Shown piece by piece: positions 36,547-43,355 of a stretch of 64,000 nucleotides of DNA (positions within the stretch are counted from its first letter, which is position 1; the number at the start of each line of letters is the position of its first letter). The stretch comes from Rhizobium sp. FY34 (GTDB lineage: Bacteria > Pseudomonadota > Alphaproteobacteria > Rhizobiales > Rhizobiaceae). The translations under genes and the position numbers were made by a program. The DNA lies in contig NZ_STFZ01000006.1 in NCBI RefSeq assembly GCF_005222845.1, forward strand, positions 271,973 through 335,972, given 5' to 3'. The notes below the pieces were generated by a model. It was not told the origin of the DNA. It did no database searches and saw only the letters and a program-made list of their open reading frames with translations.

Positions 36547-38730
36547 TCAGTCGTCCTCGTTGTAGTCGAGAGTGGAGGGAAGGGATTTCACCTGCGACGG
36601 GGGGCTGTCCTCGGTCGCATGAGCGGTTGCCGAGGCTGCGGATTTCGGTTGGCCGATCGGCAAGGCGCTCTTTGACGGGCCGCGGAGAGGGTCGACAGGT
36701 GGCGACATCTCCGAGACGAGTTCGGGCAAGGGACCCGGACGTCGCGTGCCGGCCTTCCAGCCGCGCATGACTTCACGCTCCATGCGCTCATGCTCTTCCG
36801 CATCGGGGATCGCGGGATTCAGCTGGGCGCGGACGGTCGCGTTCTCACCCGCGCGCCGCAGCCTGTTGACGGCCTCATACATCGCCGCCATGCCGTCCTC
36901 GGCTTCCGTGGCATTGTGCGCGAGTTCTTCCTTTCGCGCGGCCGTCCACTCCGCGAGCGAGATGTCGTCGACGAGGCCAACGGTGTTCTCAACGGTGAAC
37001 CAGCCCTCGTCGCCTTTCACGGCAATCCAACGGACATTTTCCGGATCGGCCTTGATCTCGAACTCTTTCTTGCCGTGGCGCATGCGCTGGACATTGAGTT
37101 CGTCGCTGCCGTAGGTGATGCCCTTGTACGTGATGCCGTCGTCGGAGATCGTCCGGGTTGCGGACTCCCCGAAAATCTGGAGCATCTCTTCATCCGACGG
37201 GACGTGCCTGACACGATACTCCTGCGTGGCGCGGACCCAGGCGTTGTGCGGGGAGTTCCCCCCGAGCGAGGCATGCGGCTTGTTGTGGTAGATGTCACAG
37301 ACCGCATAGGTGAACATCCGGACGAACTCGTCCGTGGACACGGAGGCGAAATCCTCCGGTTTGTAATCACCCTTCTCGGCAATCGAACCGAAGGTGCGGC
37401 CGTCGAAGTAGTTGGCGATCATCGGCCCGATCGAGTGGAAAAGGCTCTCGATGAACGGCCGGCGCGCAGGGTCCCCCGCAGGAGGACAGGTCGTGCCGAT
37501 AAGCGCAGCCTGCATGACGGCGCGAGTGCGCTCGGAGATGAACGCCGATCCGTTGTCCGAATAGACCTCCTTCGGTCTCAGCATGCCGATCCACGGCGTC
37601 TTCGCACCGACCGACTGCGAAAGGAGGCGCTTGTCCGACATGATCATGCGAAGCGCCGAGATTGCGGCATTCGCGGTCGGATTGAATGTCGCCCTGAAGG
37701 CGAGCACATAGCGTGTCGCCACATCGATCGCCGCCACGAACCAGATGCGCACCTTCGGGATGTTCTTGCGCACCCACTCGGGCAGACCTTCGTACAGGCC
37801 GGTCTCCACGAGAAGCGTCATGAGATCGACATTCACCTCGTCGATCTCGACCCGCTGGCCGGGGGCGAGGATGTCGTAGGTCCGAAGGTTCCTCGCGTAC
37901 TTGTCGATGGCCCACTTCTCGCCATTGCGGCTCGCGTCCTTCTCGAACTCGTCGAACCGATTGATCATGGACTCGAACTTGGTTCGGGAAACCTGGTGAA
38001 GCTTCGTCGTCCGCGACTGGTTGATCTCGTAGAGTTCGGCCCGATATTGCAGGTAACAGTCGGCCTTCGTGGGCTTCTTTCGCGACAGGTAGCGGCGCGC
38101 GCCGCGGTGGGCGATCGCCATGCTGTCTGGGCAGCTCATGAAGAGCCGCTTGCCGGGGCCATGATGGCGATGGGCGAGCGCCAGCGTCTCCCTGCCGCAC
38201 CTCAAGTATTCGGCATAGTCCCGATTGAACTGGCGCACTGTCGGTGCCCCGAACGAGGTGATTTTACGATCGCTGCGTCTGCGTCGCTTTCCCTTCTTGG
38301 CACCGAGAATTTCTTCAGCCCATGCATCGAGGAGATGCTGGAGCTTCGCTTCCGAACGCGGGATAGCCTCGCCCGCCTTGATGCATTCATCCTCGTAACG
38401 CTGGATGAGCTTCTGGCGGAAACTGGGCAGGACGCGCTTTTCGGGATCAAGGCCTTCGAAGGTCTCATCGCCCCAAATGAGGCGCAGCCTCTGTTGGGGA
38501 ACGCTGTTGTATCCGTAGTGGATAGTCGCCCGCTTCTCCATCAGCAGACGATGCATTTCCGTGTGAGCCATGAAAATCTCACGGCCATCGTCCTCGTGAC
38601 GCATCACGTAGCCGTCACCGTCGTCGCGTAGCGGAATGTAGTTTTGCCCGCCGGTCGTAAAGCGGTCGGTGTCGTCCAGCTCCACGATCGAGTGGTGGTA
38701 AACGCGTGCAGGCAGGGCGTAGTTCGGCAT
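36547..38730 (-). CDS. tnsB: TnsB/TniA DDE transposase
   Basis: 727 aa. The N-terminal part carries DNA-binding helices (a basic KKGKRRRRSDRK patch near residues 145-156). The integrase core has the catalytic triad Asp (about 296, RVEIDEVN), Asp (about 391, VYSDNGSAF) and Glu (about 427, PFIESLF) with the expected D-x35-E spacing. A Mu-type beta-barrel and a Pro-rich C-terminal tail, the usual TnsC-contact region, follow. It should bind the TGTCCC repeats at both ends. It lies 52 nt after tnsA. The long plus-strand ORF across it is a shadow. Confidence 0.93.
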   Translation of the reverse strand: MPNYALPARVYHHSIVELDDTDRFTTGGQNYIPLRDDGDGYVMRHEDDGREIFMAHTEMHRLLMEKRATIHYGYNSVPQQRLRLIWGDETFEGLDPEKRVLPSFRQKLIQRYEDECIKAGEAIPRSEAKLQHLLDAWAEEILGAKKGKRRRRSDRKITSFGAPTVRQFNRDYAEYLRCGRETLALAHRHHGPGKRLFMSCPDSMAIAHRGARRYLSRKKPTKADCYLQYRAELYEINQSRTTKLHQVSRTKFESMINRFDEFEKDASRNGEKWAIDKYARNLRTYDILAPGQRVEIDEVNVDLMTLLVETGLYEGLPEWVRKNIPKVRIWFVAAIDVATRYVLAFRATFNPTANAAISALRMIMSDKRLLSQSVGAKTPWIGMLRPKEVYSDNGSAFISERTRAVMQAALIGTTCPPAGDPARRPFIESLFHSIGPMIANYFDGRTFGSIAEKGDYKPEDFASVSTDEFVRMFTYAVCDIYHNKPHASLGGNSPHNAWVRATQEYRVRHVPSDEEMLQIFGESATRTISDDGITYKGITYGSDELNVQRMRHGKKEFEIKADPENVRWIAVKGDEGWFTVENTVGLVDDISLAEWTAARKEELAHNATEAEDGMAAMYEAVNRLRRAGENATVRAQLNPAIPDAEEHERMEREVMRGWKAGTRRPGPLPELVSEMSPPVDPLRGPSKSALPIGQPKSAASATAHATEDSPPSQVKSLPSTLDYNEDD

Positions 38731-38782
38731 GGCAATCTCTATGCTCCGTTGAAAACGATAGGGCGGTGTTGGAAAGGGGGGA

Positions 38783-39328
38783 TCAGGAGGGCGCGGTCAG
38801 CCAGCTCAGGTCGGAAATTCGCCCGGGGCCGAGCGGGACCAGCTCGCCGCGGTCGATGAGTTGCCACACCGCATCGCGTCGCGCTCCGACGTGGCGGCAC
38901 CCGCGCAGAAGTTCGGCGAAGCGGAAGCGTCCGACGAGACGCTTGGCGATGGATCGTGCGGCTTCGTACTCGACCTCGTCGAAATGCTCCCGGGCACGCA
39001 GGATGTCGTGGGCGTTGTAGAACGCCTCGTAGGTCGCATCCTCTTCCGTCATGAGACGCAGGTCGTCTGCGACATGGGAGTGATCATGCCGTGCGATACG
39101 GTCGAACATGTCGAGGATTTGCGCCCGCTTGCGGGCGTGTTTGACCGCGACGGCGACGCGGTAGCCGTCATCGAAGACCACATAGTAATCGATGGTGTGA
39201 TCGTGGATCACGCCATCGTCGTCTGCGAACGGCAGAATGGGGAACTGCGAATGGAGTTCACGCACGTCGGGACGCGCCTGGATGACCGTCGAGACACGGT
39301 GCTCAAGCTCGCTTTCGTGGAAAACCAC
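38783..39328 (-). CDS. tnsA: TnsA-like endonuclease (start uncertain, coding signal extends upstream)
   Basis: 181 aa from GTG at 39328 with AAGGG before it. The restriction-endonuclease-fold triad is present: Glu (ESELE, residues 5-9), Asp47 in HTIDYYVVF and Lys63 in VAVAVK. The C-terminal half carries a helical domain (RFRFAELLRGCRHVGARRDAVWQLIDRG) that also occurs in the second TnsA-like protein of this element. TnsA cuts the 5' ends of the element, permitting cut-and-paste movement with TnsB. The same frame continues upstream for about 55 codons with family-like text (ALRQAKTARGFTIFKG) but without ATG, GTG or TTG, so the real start may be non-standard or arise by frameshift. Confidence 0.75.
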   Translation of the reverse strand: MVFHESELEHRVSTVIQARPDVRELHSQFPILPFADDDGVIHDHTIDYYVVFDDGYRVAVAVKHARKRAQILDMFDRIARHDHSHVADDLRLMTEEDATYEAFYNAHDILRAREHFDEVEYEAARSIAKRLVGRFRFAELLRGCRHVGARRDAVWQLIDRGELVPLGPGRISDLSWLTAPS

Positions 39329-39433
39329 GGTGCCCTTGAAGATCGTGAAGCCGCGCGCGGTCTTCGCCTGACGAAGCGCCGGACGCCGCGTGGCATGCCC
39401 TTCGGTAGGCTCGTTCCAGTAAAGGGGAATTTC

Positions 39434-39459
39434 GCGGTTCTGACTGTCGTCAGAACCGC
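39434..39459. promoter_or_regulatory. perfect palindrome at the 5' side of tnsA
   Basis: GCGGTTCTGAC (39434-39444), loop TGTC, GTCAGAACCGC (39449-39459): 11-bp perfect arms. It lies about 105 bp upstream of the tnsA GTG and shares the GTCAGA half-site with 39862-39892. It could be an operator or an mRNA hairpin limiting TnsA translation. Confidence 0.6.
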
Positions 39460-39861
39460 CGCGATATTTTACAGCCCCCGGCCTCGGTACGGCCGTGCTT
39501 CACCTTGAGCTGGAGCACAGGCGACTCGTAGTGGCGCGAGGATGCGGCCGCAGGCACCGCGGAACGGCGATGGTCTACGACAAAGCCGAGTCCGGCCTTC
39601 TTGAGCGCGATGTTGCGCGCGACGGTATGGGTGATGTTCAAGCTCGGCTCCTTCCATCTTGTCACTACGCGACACACAAGATTGGCTGGAGGAGATGCCT
39701 TTTCACAAAGAGGACTAGCCTCGTTCGGAGAAGTCAAAACCTCCTATTCGTAGTATGAGCATTTCGCTTCTCCGTTTTCGTGCCGCCCGATAACAGGGCG
39801 TTTTGATCCTGAGCTCTGGTGCACTGTTATGGTGCACCTCGGCCGGACCGGCTACCTACGC

Positions 39862-39892
39862 GTCAGAAGTTAACAGGTTCTTAAAGTCTGAC
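39862..39892. promoter_or_regulatory. imperfect palindrome in the tns upstream region
   Basis: GTCAGAAGTTAA (39862-39873) and TTAAAGTCTGAC (39881-39892) pair at 10 of 12 positions around a 7-nt centre. AT-rich middle and GTCAGA ends suggest a regulator site near the tns promoter. Confidence 0.5.
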
Positions 39893-39920
39893 CCGCGGAC
39901 GCGTGCTTTATTAACTTTTT

Positions 39921-39955
39921 CGGTGCCGAGCCTCCGGAGACGAGGCTCGGCACCG
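39921..39955. terminator. strong hairpin just after the protease gene stop
   Basis: Perfect 14-bp stem CGGTGCCGAGCCTC/GAGGCTCGGCACCG with a 7-nt loop, beginning 12 nt after the stop at 39967. In the minus-strand transcript it is followed by A-rich rather than U-rich sequence, so it is better viewed as a 3'-end stabilising hairpin or factor-assisted terminator; in the plus direction T5 precedes it. Confidence 0.6.
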
Positions 39956-39966
39956 CCCGCTAGCCG

Positions 39967-41886
39967 TCAAGGGGCGACGGATGCGGTATCTCTGGAGCCT
40001 TTCGACAGCATCGCGCGGACCTCGTCGCCTGTGACATGTCCATGGGCGACGAGGCGATCTACGAGGCCATCGAGGGCGGAGCGTCTTTCCGTCAGAATCC
40101 GGACCGCGCGGTCGAACTGCTTGCGAAGGCGGTGTTCGACGAGCCGCCGAAGCTCGGGATCGCGTTTGCGGATGCTCTCCAGCGGATGGCTGCCGTGGCC
40201 GAGTTCCACCGACAGCGTCGCGCCAAGGCCATAGTGGCGCTCCGCGCGCGTGGCTAAATCCGTGGCGAGAGCAAGGTCCGAACCACGCGCTCCTCCCGCG
40301 CCGTCGGCGTAAGCCCCGAACACGACGGTCTCCGCCGCGATGCCGCCGAGGAGCATGGCGATCCTGTCGTCGTAGTGGACAGACGTCCTGATGATGCCAT
40401 CGGCAGGCTCAAAACTGGCGCGGCCGGCACTCTGTCGCACACCGCCTGCGGCAACGTCGCGTTCGATGTGGACACCGATCAGCACGTCGCACTCAAGCAG
40501 TACGCCGACCATGGCGTGTCCGGCCTCGTGAACGGCAGCGTGGCGAAGCTCGTCATCCGTCATGACGTATCGCTTGGGCATTACTTCCAGAAGCAGGCTG
40601 TCGGTGATGGCGCTACGGCGTCGGCGTGCGAGACGGCGGACGTCGCGGGCAAGCTTCTCGAGGTCGGCACCTGACCACGACCGTGTTGTTGAAACGACCT
40701 TTCCGAGATCGCCCTCGATCTTCTGGCCTTTCAGGTGCTGGCGCAGGATGCCCAGTCTCGCGGCCGCGTCTGGGAGCGGGATTTCGATCATGGTTTCGAG
40801 CCGGCCCGATCTAAGCAGGGCGGGGTCGATGCCGTCGGGATTGTTCGTGGCTCCGATCACGACGACACCGTCGCGGCCCTCGGACGGGTCAAGGCATTCC
40901 AGAAGGCCGTTGATGACCTGGCGACGATAGTCGCGATGATGATCATCGGAGGTGGGGCTTTCACGATCGCCGAAGGAGTCGAACTCATCGATGAAGAGCA
41001 GGCTTGGCGCATGCTTCCTGGCGTCCTTGAAGGCCGTTCTCATCGCCTTGAGGTAATCGCCGAGATGCCCCTGCGCCTGCCACCGCGCGGCCGAGGCCAC
41101 GATCAGGTGGACATTGCAGGTCGTTGCCAGAGCCCTTGCATAGGAGGTCTTTCCGCAGCCTGGCGGACCGTACAGCAGCGCGCCGCGGTCTACGTCTTCC
41201 CATGCGATCTCGCCTGCGCGCCATGCATCGAGATCGGCGGCAAGCTGGAGGCCCCAGTCCTTCGCCTTGCCGTAGCCATGCATGTCGGCGAGACCCAGCG
41301 GGGCAGGCTTCGCGGGGTGGGGCTTAGGCTCAACTGCCTGCGCCTCCATGCGTTTCATCTGGCGCACCGAACTCATCAGGGGCCGTGTCGGCCTGACACC
41401 TGCCAGGATGGCATCCAGCGACTTCGTCGATAAGTACTCGGCATGTGCAAGGGTCATTCCGGGCATCTTGGCCTCCCTCGCCGCCGCGATGAAGTGCTCG
41501 GGTGTCGGACTTGCGATGTCCACCACCAGATCGGCACCCGCGATGAAGTCGGTCGGGAGGTAGTCACGGTTCTCGGTAACAACGACGACCTGGCGCGCAT
41601 TCTTGATGCGATCGAAGACAGTGCGCGGGTCGATTGTGGTTTCCGCAACGGTGAACACGACGGCGGCATCATTCCCGTACTCGTCGACATTCGTAGGGTC
41701 GTCGATGAGGCTGGAGACGGCGCGGCGGTAATAGTCGGCCGTACTCTCCGGAGTGACGAGCACCGCGATGAAGGCCAGCCTCCAGCGGCGAAGGAAAGGC
41801 CTGAGAGCGGCGCGGACGCCGCATCGCGCAACCGCGATAGTCAGATGTGGCGGGGATTTCGGCCGGTTGGCAAATCCGTAGGACAT
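39967..41886 (-). CDS. soluble FtsH-like AAA+ / M41 metalloprotease, transposon cargo
   Basis: 639 aa from the ATG at 41886, chosen because GGAGAAG lies just upstream; a longer ORF to 42336 overlaps the upstream gene. An uncharacterised N-terminal region (about 1-200) precedes an AAA+ module: Walker A GPPGCGKT (240-247), Walker B LLFIDE (296-301), and an FtsH-like GATNNPDGIDPALLRSGRLE second region of homology. The M41 zinc site is HEAGH (453-457), with the third ligand Asp537 in GGARGSDLALATDLA. Unlike FtsH it has no N-terminal transmembrane helices, so it should be cytoplasmic. It is 43 nt downstream of the catalytically altered TnsA-like gene, suggesting one operon. Confidence 0.85.
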   Translation of the reverse strand: MSYGFANRPKSPPHLTIAVARCGVRAALRPFLRRWRLAFIAVLVTPESTADYYRRAVSSLIDDPTNVDEYGNDAAVVFTVAETTIDPRTVFDRIKNARQVVVVTENRDYLPTDFIAGADLVVDIASPTPEHFIAAAREAKMPGMTLAHAEYLSTKSLDAILAGVRPTRPLMSSVRQMKRMEAQAVEPKPHPAKPAPLGLADMHGYGKAKDWGLQLAADLDAWRAGEIAWEDVDRGALLYGPPGCGKTSYARALATTCNVHLIVASAARWQAQGHLGDYLKAMRTAFKDARKHAPSLLFIDEFDSFGDRESPTSDDHHRDYRRQVINGLLECLDPSEGRDGVVVIGATNNPDGIDPALLRSGRLETMIEIPLPDAAARLGILRQHLKGQKIEGDLGKVVSTTRSWSGADLEKLARDVRRLARRRRSAITDSLLLEVMPKRYVMTDDELRHAAVHEAGHAMVGVLLECDVLIGVHIERDVAAGGVRQSAGRASFEPADGIIRTSVHYDDRIAMLLGGIAAETVVFGAYADGAGGARGSDLALATDLATRAERHYGLGATLSVELGHGSHPLESIRKRDPELRRLVEHRLRKQFDRAVRILTERRSALDGLVDRLVAHGHVTGDEVRAMLSKGSRDTASVAP

Positions 41887-41929
41887 TGGGAGCTTCTCCA
41901 TAGGCAAAGGGACGGCAGCGGTGATGACG

Positions 41930-42547
41930 TCACCGCGATATCCGTCTGACGGCCGTCTCGGGGCCGAGCGGGGCCTCGTCGAGATCGACCTCGACAAAGC
42001 CATGGAGAATGAGAGATGCGATGCCCGGGACGGGCTTCGTTTCCTGGAATGCCTTGAGGCATTCAGCGAGCGGCAGGGAGCCGTGTTCGTCGAGCGCCGC
42101 CAGCAGGCGGACCCTGTCACCGAGAGGTGTTTCATGGGCGGCATAGCGCAACAGGTCCCGCGCGTTGCGCAGCCTGAATCCATCGTAGATTTCGGAACGA
42201 TCGAGCAGTTTGTAGTGAGCGCCGATACGCCTGGCTTCCGCCGTGATGATTGCGACATCCACGGAAACAATGCGATCAGGGGCGTCCAGATAACGGGTGC
42301 GGCCGTCCTCGTCGAAGACCTGGAAATCGGGAACATGGGCGATCCCGTCAGCGCCGAACGGGGATGGCATGCATCGCCAAGCGGTGACCGAAGGGTTCAC
42401 ATCGAGAATGCAGCCGACATCGCGTGCGGCCTGAGAGCGGAACAGGCGCACGCCGTCGCACTTCACGGTACCCGCAGGGTGATAGCTTCTGATCGACGCG
42501 GAGTTTCTGGCGGCGCGCAAGATTGCGGCCTGCTTGGCAATTCCCAT
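41930..42547 (-). CDS. second TnsA-like protein with lost catalytic residues
   Basis: 205 aa; ATG with GAGGA upstream. It aligns along its length with the element's TnsA: GVRLFRSQAARDVGCILDV against GTVVFHESELEHRVSTVIQ, then HVPDFQVFDEDGRTRYLDAP against HTIDYYVVFDDGYRVAVAVK, then a C-terminal helical/winged domain (GSLPLAECLKAFQ). The Glu is replaced (SQAA) and the EVK-type Lys is Pro90; only Asp74 of PDF remains. It is therefore probably not a nuclease but could still pair with TnsA, TnsC or DNA. It precedes the FtsH-like protease in the same transcript. The assignment rests on my alignment by eye. Confidence 0.65.
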   Translation of the reverse strand: MGIAKQAAILRAARNSASIRSYHPAGTVKCDGVRLFRSQAARDVGCILDVNPSVTAWRCMPSPFGADGIAHVPDFQVFDEDGRTRYLDAPDRIVSVDVAIITAEARRIGAHYKLLDRSEIYDGFRLRNARDLLRYAAHETPLGDRVRLLAALDEHGSLPLAECLKAFQETKPVPGIASLILHGFVEVDLDEAPLGPETAVRRISR

Positions 42548-42673
42548 GGCATCCTCGGTCAAAAAGGGTTGGACGTCACCGCGGTCATCGCGGTGGCGGG
42601 GGTCAACCTATTCGTATGAGGTGATGCTGATGTTGGGTCATAGCGAAAACAAATAGCGAACAAAAAGTGAAAA

Positions 42674-42729
42674 TCAACCGGGCCCTGCAAAAAAAGATTC
42701 GTCAACTTTTTCGGGAGGAGCCCGGTTGA
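42674..42729. promoter_or_regulatory. long inverted repeat overlapping a -35 box
   Basis: Perfect 10-bp arms TCAACCGGGC (42674-42683) and GCCCGGTTGA (42720-42729), 36 bp apart. The right arm overlaps TTGACA of the plus-strand promoter candidate, so a dimeric regulator bound here could control both divergent transcripts. Confidence 0.55.
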
Positions 42730-42753
42730 CACCCCGCAAATCCGGTTTATCTG
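42726..42753 (+). promoter_or_regulatory. candidate promoter for the restriction-side genes
   Basis: TTGACA at 42726-42731 is a perfect -35; TATCTG at 42748-42753 after 16 bp is a fair -10. It would start transcription about 40 nt before the first leader ORF. The -10 is weak, so confidence is moderate. Confidence 0.5.
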
Positions 42754-42797
42754 TCGACGGCCTGAGCGACGACCATTCCGCTCAAAGGACAAAATTG

Positions 42798-42833
42798 ATG
42801 AACCAGGTTCGCAGGATTACCGCGCGAATATGA
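42798..42833 (+). CDS. possible leader peptide MNQVRRITARI
   Basis: 11 codons with AAAGGA 8 nt upstream. It contains three Arg codons, including a CGC-AGG pair, and is followed 13 nt later by a small hairpin with T3. This is the arrangement of an attenuation leader, but the ORF is very short and chance cannot be excluded. Confidence 0.3.
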   Translation: MNQVRRITARI

Positions 42834-42845
42834 CCGTGCCGGCTC

Positions 42846-42863
42846 ACGCCGCGTCGGCGTTTT
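42846..42863 (+). terminator. attenuator-like hairpin
   Basis: ACGCCG-CGT-CGGCGT followed by TTT, just after the 11-codon leader ORF. The stem is only 6 bp and the T-run short, so it would be a partial terminator at best. Confidence 0.35.
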
Positions 42864-42894
42864 CCGCACTCGTCAGTCATCAGGGATTTTTAGC

Positions 42895-42933
42895 ATGTCC
42901 ATTGCCCGTCTCCCGTTTCGAATAGGTCGCTGA
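42895..42933 (+). CDS. possible second short peptide MSIARLPFRIGR
   Basis: 12 codons, AGGGA 9 nt upstream of the ATG. Arg-rich like the first leader. It may be a second leader or coincidental; no homology can be judged at this size. Confidence 0.25.
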   Translation: MSIARLPFRIGR

Positions 42934-43017
42934 TCCCGAGAGGGGTCGCCGCCTTGCTCCAATTCGATTGAGACCCACACCCGCCGCCGTCGGCGCGCGG
43001 AACAGGAGACGTATGCC

Positions 43018-43170
43018 ATGTTCAGTGCCAACCGCATCATGTCCGACTACATCGTCAATCTTGCCGACGTCAGCACCTACGGGTGCGATCCGATGTCATT
43101 CGAAGACCTCAGGGAGGAGTTTGAGGTGTTTGCCGTGACCGAAGCAGATGAGATGTCGCCCAACTTCTAG
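43018..43170 (+). CDS. small acidic protein upstream of the restriction-methylation gene
   Basis: 50 aa, AGGAGA 8 nt before the ATG. It is strongly acidic: 11 Asp/Glu against 2 Arg and no Lys (net about -9), with a C-terminal FEDLREEFEVFAVTEADEM stretch. It lies in the same direction as, and 185 bp before, the restriction-methylation gene. A DNA-mimic or controller role is possible but purely inferred from charge and position. Not recognised. Confidence 0.5.
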   Translation: MFSANRIMSDYIVNLADVSTYGCDPMSFEDLREEFEVFAVTEADEMSPNF

Positions 43171-43355
43171 CGGTCATAAACTCGGGTACCTGGCTTCAGG
43201 AATTACACCGATCTGGTCGGATGCCAAAATAGTTCATCAATCATGAACCCGATGGAAACGATTGAAACGACATAGTCGTCGGCGAAATGCGAAATTTGCC
43301 TTACGCCGACTTCTATCAATAGAATCGGGGTATCCGCCGAAGAGAAGAGAATACA

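Larger units (their letters stand above)
39329..39966. other. 638-bp region between tnsA and the protease gene
   Basis: It holds the probable 5' extension and control region of the tns operon, plus three inverted repeats (39434-39459, 39862-39892, 39921-39955) and a direct repeat TGGTGCAC at 39817 and 39830. A 95-codon minus ORF from a TTG at 39737 to 39450 is open, but I cannot assign it; its centre (NIALKKAGLGFVVDHR) faintly recalls a relaxase motif and it may be a remnant. Confidence 0.45.
42548..43017. other. divergent control region of the cargo genes
   Basis: 470 bp between the minus-strand TnsA-like/protease operon and the plus-strand restriction genes. It contains the inverted repeat at 42674-42729, a plus-strand promoter candidate at 42726-42753, two peptide-size ORFs with ribosome sites (42798 and 42895) and an attenuator-like hairpin. 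A 77-codon minus ORF (42559-42792, TTG start) is open but unconvincing. Confidence 0.5.

Noticed and set aside
36790..38631. 613-codon plus-strand ORF across tnsB
   Set aside because: Shadow of the transposase, whose DDE triad is intact on the minus strand.
39450..39737. relaxase-like fragment (ALKKAG...VDHR) in the 95-codon ORF
   Set aside because: Only one short motif resembles MobA-type relaxases; the rest does not, and the start is TTG. Too weak to call.
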